Positions 1 through 6,394 of a stretch of 9,670 bases of DNA are shown in pieces. Below the pieces are notes generated by a model that was not told the DNA's origin, ran no database searches, and worked only from the letters and a program-made list of their open reading frames with translations. Position numbers and translations under genes: made by a program. Positions within the stretch are counted from its first letter, which is position 1. Every line of letters starts with the position of its first letter. The DNA lies in NCBI GenBank assembly GCA_003556955.1, contig PWQB01000031.1, forward strand, positions 1-9,670, read 5' to 3'. Source of the stretch: Nostocaceae cyanobacterium CSSed10_463m. GTDB lineage: Bacteria > Cyanobacteriota > Cyanobacteriia > Cyanobacteriales > Nostocaceae.

Positions 1-480
1 GGTTGTCAAGATTGCTTGAAACGCCACGGTGTAGATCCAGACCCCCACGGTAGTCAGGTGGACTATGTTTGGGTTCCGGGAAGTTTTGAAGTCCCTCTGG
101 TCGCCCGCCAACTTGCACTTTCCCATCGTTATGATGCGGTAATTTGTTTGGGTGCAGTGATTCGGGGACAAACGCCTCATTTTGATTATGTATCTGCTGA
201 AGTGTCTAAGGGTATCGCCGCCGCTAGCTTTCAAACTGGTGTGCCGGTAATTTTTGGCATTTTGACCGTGGATACCATGCAGCAAGCCTTAGAACGAGCC
301 GGGATTAAAGGTAATCATGGCTGGGATTATGCCATGAATGCCCTAGAAATGGCTAGTCTGATGCGGCAATTGCGGTCTAATCTCACCGAGTCATATCCCC
401 GAAATGGTCAGTCTTTACCAGCATCTTTTTCTGAGAAGAATATCGGAAATTTAGCCGCAGAGTCAGAAGAAGTAGGCTGA
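1..480 (+). CDS. ribH: 6,7-dimethyl-8-ribityllumazine synthase (RibH), 5' end cut off by the window
   Basis: RibH condenses 5-amino-6-ribitylamino-uracil with dihydroxybutanone phosphate to form lumazine, the next-to-last step of riboflavin synthesis, in a cytoplasmic oligomeric shell. The reading frame is open from base 1, so the true start and the first beta-strand (about 30 to 35 residues by family comparison) lie outside; TTG at 16 is not the start. Of the 159 residues present, VPGSFEVP is a substrate-loop motif, [14 protein letters not shown] is the family signature carrying the conserved histidine, and the stretch [11 protein letters not shown] followed by ALEMASLMR is the usual phosphate-binding end and last helix. 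Beyond LRQLRSN the protein runs on for over 30 polar residues rich in Ser, Asn and Glu, longer than the roughly 155-residue bacterial enzymes; this tail is probably disordered. The family call is near certain. Regulation cannot be judged because the upstream region is missing. Confidence 0.97.
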   Translation, partial: GCQDCLKRHGVDPDPHGSQVDYVWVPGSFEVPLVARQLALSHRYDAVICLGAVIRGQTPHFDYVSAEVSKGIAAASFQTGVPVIFGILTVDTMQQALERAGIKGNHGWDYAMNALEMASLMRQLRSNLTESYPRNGQSLPASFSEKNIGNLAAESEEVG

Positions 481-530
481 GGTATTTCCTGTGTGCGGGG
501 GAATGGGGATTTAATCAAATGGACAAACCT

Positions 531-564
531 CACCCCCAACCCCTCTCCTTACTAAGGAGAGGGG
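531..564. repeat. C-rich palindromic spacer repeat (11-bp hairpin)
   Basis: CCCCTCTCCTT (540-550) and AAGGAGAGGGG (554-564) are perfect inverted repeats with a 3-base loop, preceded by CACCCCCAAC. It lies 60 bases after ribH. An A-run, not a T-run, follows on the plus strand, so it is not a standard intrinsic terminator in the ribH direction, although the stem is strong enough to protect or pause a transcript. From memory, very similar C-rich palindromes are scattered through Nostoc and Anabaena spacers; this was not searched here. Confidence 0.7.
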
Positions 565-600
565 AGAAATAAAAAAAAGTCAGAAATTTAAAATTAGGGG

Positions 601-629
601 TTGACAAATCAAAATATATCTGACAATAT
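601..629 (+). promoter_or_regulatory. Probable promoter of tRNA-Gly
   Basis: A perfect -35 box TTGACA (601-606) is followed, after 17 bases, by CAATAT (624-629), which has TG at 621-622 in the extended -10 position. Transcription would start near 636, about 12 bases before the tRNA. The spacing and position fit a sigma-70 type promoter for the tRNA. An overlapping AATATA is an alternative -10. Confidence 0.55.
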
Positions 630-647
630 AGAGTTTATATGGGAGAT

Positions 648-719
648 GCGGGTATAGCTCAGTGGTAGAGCGTCACCTTGCCAAGGTGAATGTCGCGCGT
701 TCGAATCGCGTTACCCGCT
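648..719 (+). tRNA. tRNA-Gly (anticodon GCC)
   Basis: A 72-base cloverleaf can be drawn in full. The acceptor stem is GCGGGTA (648-654) with TACCCGC (712-718), and the discriminator base is T (719), normal for glycine tRNAs. The D arm is GCTC/GAGC. The anticodon stem TCACC/GGTGA encloses loop TTGCCAA, with anticodon GCC at 680-682, which reads GGC and GGT codons. The T arm is GCGCG/CGCGT around TTCGAAT. The terminal CCA is not encoded, so it must be added after transcription. No copy of the tRNA 3' end was noticed elsewhere in the window, so there is no sign of integration here. Confidence 0.97.
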
Positions 720-734
720 TTAAAAAAAACAAAG

Positions 735-781
735 CTAGGTGAAGGTAATCTTCGGGATTAGATAGCCTAAGTATGATTTTT
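735..781 (+). terminator. Weak terminator candidate after tRNA-Gly
   Basis: A short stem TAATC (748-752) and GATTA (758-762) with loop TTCGG, plus outer arms CTAGG/CCTA with internal mismatches, is followed by five T residues at 777-781. The stem is weak and interrupted, so this is only a possible end for the tRNA transcript. Confidence 0.25.
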
Positions 782-784
782 GGG

Positions 785-819
785 GTGTAGTCAATTTGTG
801 TTAATTGGGTGTACTACAC
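785..819. other. Two-part inverted repeat upstream of the zinc-ribbon gene
   Basis: GTGTAGT (785-791) pairs with ACTACAC (813-819), and directly inside it CAATT (792-796) pairs with AATTG (803-807). This gives a 12-bp stem with a 5-base bulge (GGTGT) on the 3' side and a 6-base loop. It lies just before the -10 box at 849. It could be an operator or an RNA hairpin ending the upstream transcript; no T-run follows it. The role is unknown. Confidence 0.4.
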
Positions 820-848
820 TGGATGAAGTCTGACTAGCTAAACGTCAT

Positions 849-854
849 TATAAT
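849..854 (+). promoter_or_regulatory. Consensus -10 box, likely promoter of the zinc-ribbon/ProA-like pair
   Basis: TATAAT matches the sigma-70 -10 consensus in all six bases. At the standard distance only AAGTCT (826-831) is present, a poor -35, so the promoter would need an activator or would be weak. A start near 861 gives a leader of about 67 bases to the ATG at 928. The rest of the 447-base gap from ribH to this gene holds the palindromic repeat, the tRNA with its promoter, and the inverted repeat at 785-819. Confidence 0.4.
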
Positions 855-927
855 CACGCAAAGCATGATTTAGTGTCTCTTGGCAATTAAACGTGAGCAA
901 CCGAACCGCAAGCTATTGTGGAACAGT

Positions 928-1380
928 ATGATCACAGAAAATGAAAAACACGCTCAAGTTTTTAGAACGCTTGTGCCATCTCAAAAAAGCGAAAAAATTG
1001 ATTTTAACACGGAATATCCCTGTCCCTGCCGCCGCAAAGGACAATTAATTCCGATTACACTCACAGAAGCATTTGGTTGCGATCGCTGTCAACAAATCTT
1101 TGTAGTCGAAAATAATGGTCACGTCCTAGAACAGCTTTCAACCACCTATCCCTACAAACGAGCCTGGCATTGGACGGGAAAAAGTTGGCGGGTAGTGCCA
1201 ACTCGGTTGGGAGAAAGCTATCTACCTATAGCGCTAGGCATTATATTCGTGCTAGTGATTATATGGTTACCGTTAGCACTGCAATGGGCCAATGGTTCTA
1301 GCATTATTGTCTGGGCAATAGTGGCGGTGCTGTTGGCTATTTTGCCTGCACTGATGGTCTGGCTTACCTACAGACGTTAA
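928..1380 (+). CDS. Small zinc-ribbon protein with two C-terminal membrane segments, function unknown
   Basis: I do not recognise a named family. From ATG at 928 the product is 150 residues. Residues 1 to about 30 are polar. CPC (Cys32, Cys34) and CDRC (Cys51, Cys54) form a likely four-cysteine metal-binding ribbon. A basic, tryptophan-rich stretch follows (about 76-93). Two hydrophobic spans, about 99-120 and 125-147, look like a membrane hairpin ending in TYRR. The model is therefore a cytoplasmic zinc ribbon anchored in a membrane by its C-terminus. The frame stays open upstream to a TTG at 880, adding 16 residues; I prefer the ATG because those extra residues look like non-coding leader, but no strong ribosome site supports either. 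Only 4 bases separate its stop from the ProA-like gene, so the two are very probably co-transcribed. No enzymatic motif is seen. Confidence 0.75.
   Translation: MITENEKHAQVFRTLVPSQKSEKIDFNTEYPCPCRRKGQLIPITLTEAFGCDRCQQIFVVENNGHVLEQLSTTYPYKRAWHWTGKSWRVVPTRLGESYLPIALGIIFVLVIIWLPLALQWANGSSIIVWAIVAVLLAILPALMVWLTYRR
1079..1086. repeat. HIP1 octamer GCGATCGC (first of seven copies)
   Basis: The palindrome GCGATCGC, overrepresented in many cyanobacterial genomes, occurs at 1079-1086, 1793-1800, 1874-1881, 2387-2394, 6994-7001, 8040-8047 and 9019-9026. All seven lie inside coding sequence: the zinc-ribbon gene, the ProA-like gene (three copies), desA, desC and the methionine gamma-lyase-like gene. 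None is found between 2395 and 6993. Confidence 0.9.
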
Positions 1381-1384
1381 TTCA

Positions 1385-2650
1385 ATGACCGTTGAACTTT
1401 TGGATGATTCCCCCGAACCAATTACTAGCGCTAAACGCGCTTATCAAGCCTCCCTCAACTTAGGTTTTACTAAGGGAGTAGAGCGCAGTCAAGCTGTGTT
1501 AGCAATGGCACAGGCTTTGGAAAATTCCTTTGATGACATTTTGGAAGCCAACACTTTGGATCTAGAAGCTAGCAAAGAAATGGCTGTACCAGAATTAATT
1601 TTAGACTGGCTGAAGCTGACTCCCACGAGGCTGGAAGCAGCAGTAGAAGTTCTGCAAAGGTTGGGGGAAATCTCCGATCCTTTACGGCGTGTCAGGAATG
1701 CTGACTATCAATTAGAAGATTCTCAAAGTTACACTCAGTTAATGCCTTTGGGAGTAATTGCCTTTGTTTATGAGGCTTTTCCAGATTTAGGCGCGATCGC
1801 AGCTGGTTTATGTATTAAAACTGGCAACAGTATTATACTTAAGGGTAGTACAGAAGCGAGTCATTCTAACGAGGCGATCGCCAATGTCCTACAAAGCGCC
1901 ATAGAGGAAGTTGGTTTACCGTCAGGCTGTGTAGAACTGATTAAAGCCGAACACGGTGCTTCGATTCGAGATTTAGTCACACAAGACCAATATGTTAACT
2001 TAGTATTACCTTATGGACGTTCTAGCTTAGTCCAGCAAGTAATGCGACAATCAACTTGCCCCGTGTTAAAATCAGCAATGGGTAACTGCTACCTCTATTG
2101 GTCACTAAATAGCAGTTTAGACATGATTCGCTGGATGATTATGGATAGTCATGAGAGCGAACCAGACCAAGTAAACGCCATTGAAAAAGTATTAATTCAT
2201 CGCCAAACCTTACCATCATCTTTAGCAGTTTTGTGGAACAGTTTAAAAGATAAAGGCTTTGAAATCAAAGGGGACGAAGAATTAGTGGAAGCTTTTCCGC
2301 ACTTGCAACTAGTGAAGTCGGGAGAATGGGGAAACTCTTATTTAACTAAGACCGTCGCATTTAAACTAGTGGATAGTTTAGAAGAAGCGATCGCCTGGAT
2401 TAATCAATATAGTAGTGGTCATGCTGACTGTATTGTTACGGAATCATATCAAGAAAGTCGCCAGTTTGCTTTAGGAGTTAACAGTGCTTCTACTTATATT
2501 AACACATCCCCTAGATTTTCTCGTAACCCTTCCAGGGGAGACTCAGTATTTCTCGGTATGTCTAACCAAAAAGGACACCGACGAGGATTTATTAGTTTAG
2601 AAACCCTAACGACAGCAAAGCATATTGTTCAGGGTAATGGACGGTTTTAG
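1385..2650 (+). CDS. ProA-like (gamma-glutamyl phosphate reductase family) protein lacking the catalytic cysteine
   Basis: True ProA reduces gamma-glutamyl phosphate to glutamate-5-semialdehyde with NADPH in proline synthesis. This 421-residue protein has full family length and the aldehyde-dehydrogenase fold: MPLGVIAFVYEAFPD (about 120-134) and KTGNSIILKGSTEA (about 145-158) form the nucleotide-binding side, and AIAWINQYSSGHADCI (335-350) is the ProA signature region. Where E. coli ProA has STCNTVE, with the nucleophilic Cys, this protein reads DQVNAIE, placing Val263 (GTA, 2171-2173) at the Cys position. Other normally conserved blocks are also altered: SAMGNCY replaces the GGIGVCH type, and SPRFSRNPSRGDS replaces the STRFTDGGQFG type. 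The frame is intact, so this looks like a maintained paralogue with a lost or changed activity. It probably follows the zinc-ribbon gene in one transcript. A genuine ProA should be encoded elsewhere. Automatic annotation would call it proA. Confidence 0.85.
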   Translation: MTVELLDDSPEPITSAKRAYQASLNLGFTKGVERSQAVLAMAQALENSFDDILEANTLDLEASKEMAVPELILDWLKLTPTRLEAAVEVLQRLGEISDPLRRVRNADYQLEDSQSYTQLMPLGVIAFVYEAFPDLGAIAAGLCIKTGNSIILKGSTEASHSNEAIANVLQSAIEEVGLPSGCVELIKAEHGASIRDLVTQDQYVNLVLPYGRSSLVQQVMRQSTCPVLKSAMGNCYLYWSLNSSLDMIRWMIMDSHESEPDQVNAIEKVLIHRQTLPSSLAVLWNSLKDKGFEIKGDEELVEAFPHLQLVKSGEWGNSYLTKTVAFKLVDSLEEAIAWINQYSSGHADCIVTESYQESRQFALGVNSASTYINTSPRFSRNPSRGDSVFLGMSNQKGHRRGFISLETLTTAKHIVQGNGRF

Positions 2651-2697
2651 AAGTTCTCAGAGAAGGAAACGGTTTTATATTTAAAATAGTGCTTAAA

Positions 2698-2703
2698 TAT
2701 ACT
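2698..2703 (+). promoter_or_regulatory. Possible -10 box for the AAA ATPase gene
   Basis: TATACT matches five of six -10 consensus bases. No recognisable -35 lies 16 to 18 bases upstream, where the sequence is AT-rich. The start would be near 2710, about 46 bases before the ATG at 2756. The rest of this 105-base gap shows only a short TTCTC-A-GAGAA palindrome at 2654-2664. Confidence 0.25.
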
Positions 2704-2755
2704 CATCTGACTTCTCATCTTAGGCAAAACTTCATTAACCGAGAGTTAAAATTAT

Positions 2756-3958
2756 ATGTCAAATCGACTACAACTTTTTAGGGAAAGGATGGCAGCTTTT
2801 GAGGGAACAGCAAATCCATCCCCAGCCATTGAAAGTAGTTATTATGTAAACGCGCCAGGAAAATTACTAGGAGAGCATATTTCAGGGCGAATAGCTCTGC
2901 GTCCATTTTCTTCCCATCTTTTGATAGGAGGTATTGGTTCTGGTAAAACAACTCAATTGTTGGTTGCTTGTGAAAAAATTAATCAGGTAGAAGACATTCA
3001 TGCAATTTACATTGATGTCCGTCTATATGCAGATATTTCTAAAATATCTACTGGCGTTCTCACTGCGATAGCTGGATTAGAACTATCTGAAATGCTAAAG
3101 GAGAGTGAAGACCAAAGTTTACAGCAATCTATTAATCTCATTCGTAAGTTGGCATTTGGTTATGAAGGTAGCCATTATCAACAGGCTATGTTTGATATTG
3201 CGGGAATTCCTAGCCGAAAATCTGGCAAAATCAAACAGGAGGGTATTCTTTCTGATATATCAGAGCAATATGGTGTCAAGTCAGATTTGGTGAAAGCGGT
3301 TACCAATCTAGTTAAAGAAGCTTCTAAGCAGTATGGTCATATAGTACTTCTATTTGATGGACTAGATCGTTTAGAAGACGTTAAAACATTTATGGAGATT
3401 CTTGCCGTAGATGCCAAAGCTATTTCATCTATGCAGATTGGCCTAGTGTTAATAGGTCCATTAATGTCCCTTTATGGTGATTACCATGACACAGTTGATA
3501 AAGAGGTAGATTACTATTACCAGCCCTTTTTTGATATTGAAAATGATCCAGAAGCCTATAATTTTTTCCAAAAAATTATTCAAACGCGCTCACCCACAAA
3601 TTTTATAGAAGATTCGGCAATTCATACTCTGATTTACTCTTCTGGTGGAGTTTTACGCGATTTTATCACCCTGACGCAATCAGCAATTGAAGAAACATAT
3701 TTATCAGGCGAAGATACAGTACAAAAACGGCACGTGTTAAATGCTGTGGATTCATTTGCTAGAAGTCAACTGCTTGGCCTTTCCAATGACGAACTGAAAA
3801 TTCTTAAACTTAGTCTGAATACAGAAAAATTTATTCCTAGAACTAACGAAAATTTGAGATTATTAGTAAGACGGCTAATTCTGGAATACAGAACTCCTAA
3901 AAGCCGTTATACAGTTCATCCAGCAGTTAAACCGTTAGTCGAAGAAATTTCATTTTGA
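2756..3958 (+). CDS. AAA-type P-loop ATPase with C-terminal winged-helix-like part, function unknown
   Basis: The 400-residue protein has Walker A GGIGSGKT (58-65), Walker B IVLLFDGLDR (196-205) with the Asp-x-x-Asp pattern common in signalling and Orc/Cdc6-like ATPases, and a sensor-2-like motif SGGVLRDF with Arg301. The last 65 or so residues (LVRRLILEYR...YTVHPAVKPLV) resemble the winged-helix end seen behind such modules. There is no signal peptide and no clear membrane span; the hydrophobic beta-strand SHLLIGG (53-59) belongs to the P-loop. It is therefore probably a soluble ATP-driven switch acting on DNA or on protein partners. It stands alone: plus-strand neighbours end before it, and desD comes towards it from the other side. 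Its AT-rich composition and lack of HIP1 sites differ from ribH, desA and desC. The start at 2756 has only a weak GAG ribosome site. The ATPase call is firm; the role is open. Confidence 0.8.
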   Translation: MSNRLQLFRERMAAFEGTANPSPAIESSYYVNAPGKLLGEHISGRIALRPFSSHLLIGGIGSGKTTQLLVACEKINQVEDIHAIYIDVRLYADISKISTGVLTAIAGLELSEMLKESEDQSLQQSINLIRKLAFGYEGSHYQQAMFDIAGIPSRKSGKIKQEGILSDISEQYGVKSDLVKAVTNLVKEASKQYGHIVLLFDGLDRLEDVKTFMEILAVDAKAISSMQIGLVLIGPLMSLYGDYHDTVDKEVDYYYQPFFDIENDPEAYNFFQKIIQTRSPTNFIEDSAIHTLIYSSGGVLRDFITLTQSAIEETYLSGEDTVQKRHVLNAVDSFARSQLLGLSNDELKILKLSLNTEKFIPRTNENLRLLVRRLILEYRTPKSRYTVHPAVKPLVEEISF

Positions 3959-3973
3959 CTTTTGTTATGATAG

Positions 3974-3999
3974 TAGAGACGCGATACATTGCGTCTCTA
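3974..3999. repeat. Palindromic spacer repeat (9-bp hairpin) between convergent genes
   Basis: TAGAGACGC (3974-3982) and GCGTCTCTA (3991-3999) are perfect inverted repeats around GATACATT. It lies 15 bases after the ATPase stop, between convergent genes, where a symmetrical hairpin can end or protect the plus-strand transcript. No T-run follows. From memory, AGAGACGC...GCGTCTCT palindromes are abundant dispersed repeats in Nostoc-type genomes; this was not searched. Confidence 0.65.
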
Positions 4000-4024
4000 A
4001 TAAACCTCTACATGAATGCGCGTT

Positions 4025-4052
4025 AAAAAAGGAGCAATTTCAGGGAAAATTG
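4025..4052 (-). terminator. desD: Possible weak terminator of desD
   Basis: Read on the minus strand, directly after the desD stop codon, CAATTT and AAATTG (4047-4052 and 4035-4040) pair around a 6-base loop. CTCC and then six T residues (4030 down to 4025) follow. The stem is short and AT-rich, so efficiency is doubtful, but position and orientation are right. Confidence 0.4.
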
Positions 4053-5150
4053 TCAGTAATTACTTGGATTTGGTGCGCTTCCCATCAGTTTCAACCAGCG
4101 ATAATTAGAAGCTAACGCCTCAGTAAAAGTTGTGCAAACATTATATTTTACTTCAAAATCTTCGCAGACATCAGCTAATATTTTAGCTATTTGAGGATAA
4201 TGAATATGACAAACATTTGGGAATAAATGGTGTACAACTTGATAATTAAGTCCACCAAGATACCAGTTTAAAAATTGATTGTTGGGTGCAAAATCTACAG
4301 TTGTTTTGATTTGAACTATTGCCCATTCATCATTAATTTGCTGCAAATCTGAATTGGGTTCAATAAACTCTGCGTCTTCCAAAACATGAGCCAGCATAAA
4401 AATTATACAAATCATTAAACCATAGGTCATGTAAGTAAGAACAAACCCCGTAATCGCCTGAATGGGTGTATATCCTACAGCAATTGGTATTCCTAAAAAA
4501 AGTCCCAACCAAATCAATTTTCCACTAAAAAAAATCAAGAGGTCTAGTGGTTTTAGAGTGGGAATAACGTATGTGTGATATTTACGCTTAAACGTAATTA
4601 GATAAATATCAGCAAAAGACCAATATAAGGGGATGATGGGATATATGAACCAAATGAATACGTGTTGAAATGAATGATACCATTTATGCTCCATGTAAGG
4701 AGTCATGCGTACTAAACCATCACCATGTATTTCCACATCATGCCCTAATATATTAGTGTATTTATGGTGTAAAAAATTATGTCTAAATTTCCACAAAAAA
4801 CTAGACAAACCAATAATATCATAGGTCAAGCCCAAGATATTATTGACCATTTTGTGGCTAGAATAACCACCATGATTTGCGTCATGTCCCACACTAAAAC
4901 CAACACCAGCAATCCCTAATCCTAAAACCATACAACTCAATACTTTTAGCCATATTTCAGGCGGTCCGAAGAGTGTAAAAGTCCAAGCAGCAATTACCCA
5001 TAAAAAAATAATCGCCGTTTTCAAGTACATGGCTGGATTATCTCTAGTAGAGATATTCTGGGACTCAAAATAAGCATCAACTCGCTTATTTAATTCTTTT
5101 CTAAAACCGTAGTTTTTAGTAAAAGTTACTTTGGGCTGTGTTTGTGTCAT
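4053..5150 (-). CDS. desD: Acyl-lipid delta-6 desaturase (front-end type), DesD
   Basis: DesD inserts a cis double bond at carbon 6 of linoleoyl and alpha-linolenoyl groups in membrane glycerolipids, giving gamma-linolenic and stearidonic acid, with electrons probably from ferredoxin. The 365 residues closely follow Synechocystis DesD as I recall it, including NPAMYLKT, GHDVEIHGDG, INDEWAI and SNYRWL near the C-terminus. The iron-binding histidine boxes are HDANH (89-93), HNFLHH (124-129) and QVVHH (304-308). Gln in place of the first His of the third box marks front-end desaturases. Hydrophobic stretches at about 45-95, 160-182 and 205-255 fit a four-helix membrane protein. There is no fused cytochrome b5 domain, as normal in bacteria. 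The ATG at 5150 has GTGGAAAC upstream as a weak ribosome site. It follows desB after 128 bases that include a terminator, so it probably has its own promoter. It is clearly AT-richer than desA to desC. Confidence 0.93.
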   Translation of the reverse strand: MTQTQPKVTFTKNYGFRKELNKRVDAYFESQNISTRDNPAMYLKTAIIFLWVIAAWTFTLFGPPEIWLKVLSCMVLGLGIAGVGFSVGHDANHGGYSSHKMVNNILGLTYDIIGLSSFLWKFRHNFLHHKYTNILGHDVEIHGDGLVRMTPYMEHKWYHSFQHVFIWFIYPIIPLYWSFADIYLITFKRKYHTYVIPTLKPLDLLIFFSGKLIWLGLFLGIPIAVGYTPIQAITGFVLTYMTYGLMICIIFMLAHVLEDAEFIEPNSDLQQINDEWAIVQIKTTVDFAPNNQFLNWYLGGLNYQVVHHLFPNVCHIHYPQIAKILADVCEDFEVKYNVCTTFTEALASNYRWLKLMGSAPNPSNY

Positions 5151-5226
5151 GTATTTGTTTCCACTGGATTTATTGGACTATTTAATGAAGCAACTTGTCT
5201 GATTTTTGCTCAACTTAGCTGAAGAT

Positions 5227-5251
5227 AAAAAAAGTCCGCACCGGCGGACTT
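5227..5251 (-). terminator. desB: Rho-independent terminator of desB
   Basis: On the minus strand, AAGTCCGC and GCGGACTT (5251-5244 and 5239-5232) form a perfect 8-bp GC-rich stem with a CGGT loop. It runs directly into seven T residues (5233 down to 5227), two of which also close the stem. It starts 28 bases past the desB stop. This is the clearest intrinsic terminator in the window, and it separates desB from desD transcription. Confidence 0.85.
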
Positions 5252-5278
5252 CCTGTATTTAGCCAAGAATGATATCGC

Positions 5279-6349
5279 CTACTTTTTGTGATTAGATGTG
5301 TAGTAAACCTTACTACCACTATCCGGGACAAAATGACAACTAAGAGCAGAATTCCATAAAGATTTCCAAATTGGCTCTTTAGACTCCCGGAAGTATTCAC
5401 CCATAATCGGTTTAATAGCCTCAGTTGCTTTGATCAAATTGTAGTGAGGCATATTCAGGAAGATATGATGAGCAACGTGAGTACCAATATCATGATGGAT
5501 ATGATTGATAAAACCGTAGTCCCGATCAATACTAGAAATTGCACCTTTAAGGAAAGTCCAATCTTCTCCGCGATACCAAGGAATATCCGGCTCGGTATGA
5601 TGTAAAAAGGTGACTAAATCCAGCCAAATCACAAACACAATGTAAGGCATAGCGTAGTATTTTAGTAACCACATCCAACCCCATTGAAAGGTGAAGAAAC
5701 CTAGTAAAGCTACCATCCCAATCCAAAGTACAGTGCTAGTCAACACGTCCCATTTTTCGGAAGGCTTAAAAAGTGGGCTATTGGGTGAAAAGTGAGAACC
5801 TTCCTTCCCCGGAGAACGCTGGAATAAATACACTGGATAAGCCAAAAGAAAGACATAATATCTGCCTAACTTTTGCACTAATGGCATTTCCTTATACTGT
5901 GATTCTGATACAGGATACCAGCTTTCATCATTATCGATATTGCCAGTATTTTTGTGGTGAGTTCTGTGGCTAATTCTCCAACCGTGATAAGGAACCAATA
6001 TCGGTGTGTGAGATAAATGTCCAATCAAATCATTCAGCCATTTATGCTTGGAAAAAGATTGGTGTCCACAGTCATGTCCGACTACAAACAAAGCCCAAAA
6101 CATTGTTCCTTGCATGACCCAGAAAACCGGCCAAAAATACCAAGAATCTAGATAATTAGCCACTGCATAAAGCAGTCCAATAATCAGGATGTCACGAAAG
6201 AAATAGAATAGGGATTTTGTTACACTTGGCTGAAAGCATTCAGCAGGTATTGCTGCTTTCAAATCCTGAAGAGTAAAGGGAAGTTGGGTTATTTCCTCAG
6301 ATGGTTGGGAGTCATCAGGATTTTTGAAAGCGATGATATTTGATTGCAC
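5279..6349 (-). CDS. desB: Acyl-lipid omega-3 (delta-15) desaturase, DesB
   Basis: DesB adds the omega-3 double bond to linoleoyl (and gamma-linolenoyl) groups in membrane lipids; in cyanobacteria it is typically induced by cold. The 356-residue product has histidine boxes HDCGH (92-96), HRTHH (128-132) and HVAHH (291-295), with an extra HIHHD at 283-287. Membrane spans lie at about 50-90 and 205-245. The N-terminal motif FTLQDLKAAIP and the phrase YHGWRISHRTHH are typical of the omega-3/delta-12 group, and the sequence resembles DesB of Anabaena as I recall it. The start is GTG at 6349: the next in-frame Met is far inside the conserved region, and a stop lies upstream. No ribosome-binding sequence precedes the GTG (CCCCAAAAAAACAA on the minus strand). 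The leader contains two inverted repeats, noted separately. A strong terminator follows the gene. Confidence 0.95.
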   Translation of the reverse strand: MQSNIIAFKNPDDSQPSEEITQLPFTLQDLKAAIPAECFQPSVTKSLFYFFRDILIIGLLYAVANYLDSWYFWPVFWVMQGTMFWALFVVGHDCGHQSFSKHKWLNDLIGHLSHTPILVPYHGWRISHRTHHKNTGNIDNDESWYPVSESQYKEMPLVQKLGRYYVFLLAYPVYLFQRSPGKEGSHFSPNSPLFKPSEKWDVLTSTVLWIGMVALLGFFTFQWGWMWLLKYYAMPYIVFVIWLDLVTFLHHTEPDIPWYRGEDWTFLKGAISSIDRDYGFINHIHHDIGTHVAHHIFLNMPHYNLIKATEAIKPIMGEYFRESKEPIWKSLWNSALSCHFVPDSGSKVYYTSNHKK

Positions 6350-6394
6350 TTGTTTTTTTGGGGATATAAATCGAATTTTTGAGAAATATCTTTA

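Noticed and set aside
531..564. Intrinsic terminator of ribH
   Set aside because: The hairpin is strong, but it is followed by A residues and not T residues on the ribH strand.
648..719. tRNA-Gly as an integration site of a mobile element
   Set aside because: No integrase gene and no second copy of the tRNA 3' end are seen in the window.
880..927. TTG start adding 16 residues to the zinc-ribbon protein
   Set aside because: A rare start codon with no ribosome site, and residues that do not look conserved; ATG at 928 is simpler. Not fully excluded.
5773..5973. Open frame of 66 codons on the plus strand within desB
   Set aside because: A shadow of the opposite strand of desB; the same holds for 6895-7125 over desA, 5215-5400 at the desB 3' end and 3105-3293 inside the ATPase gene.
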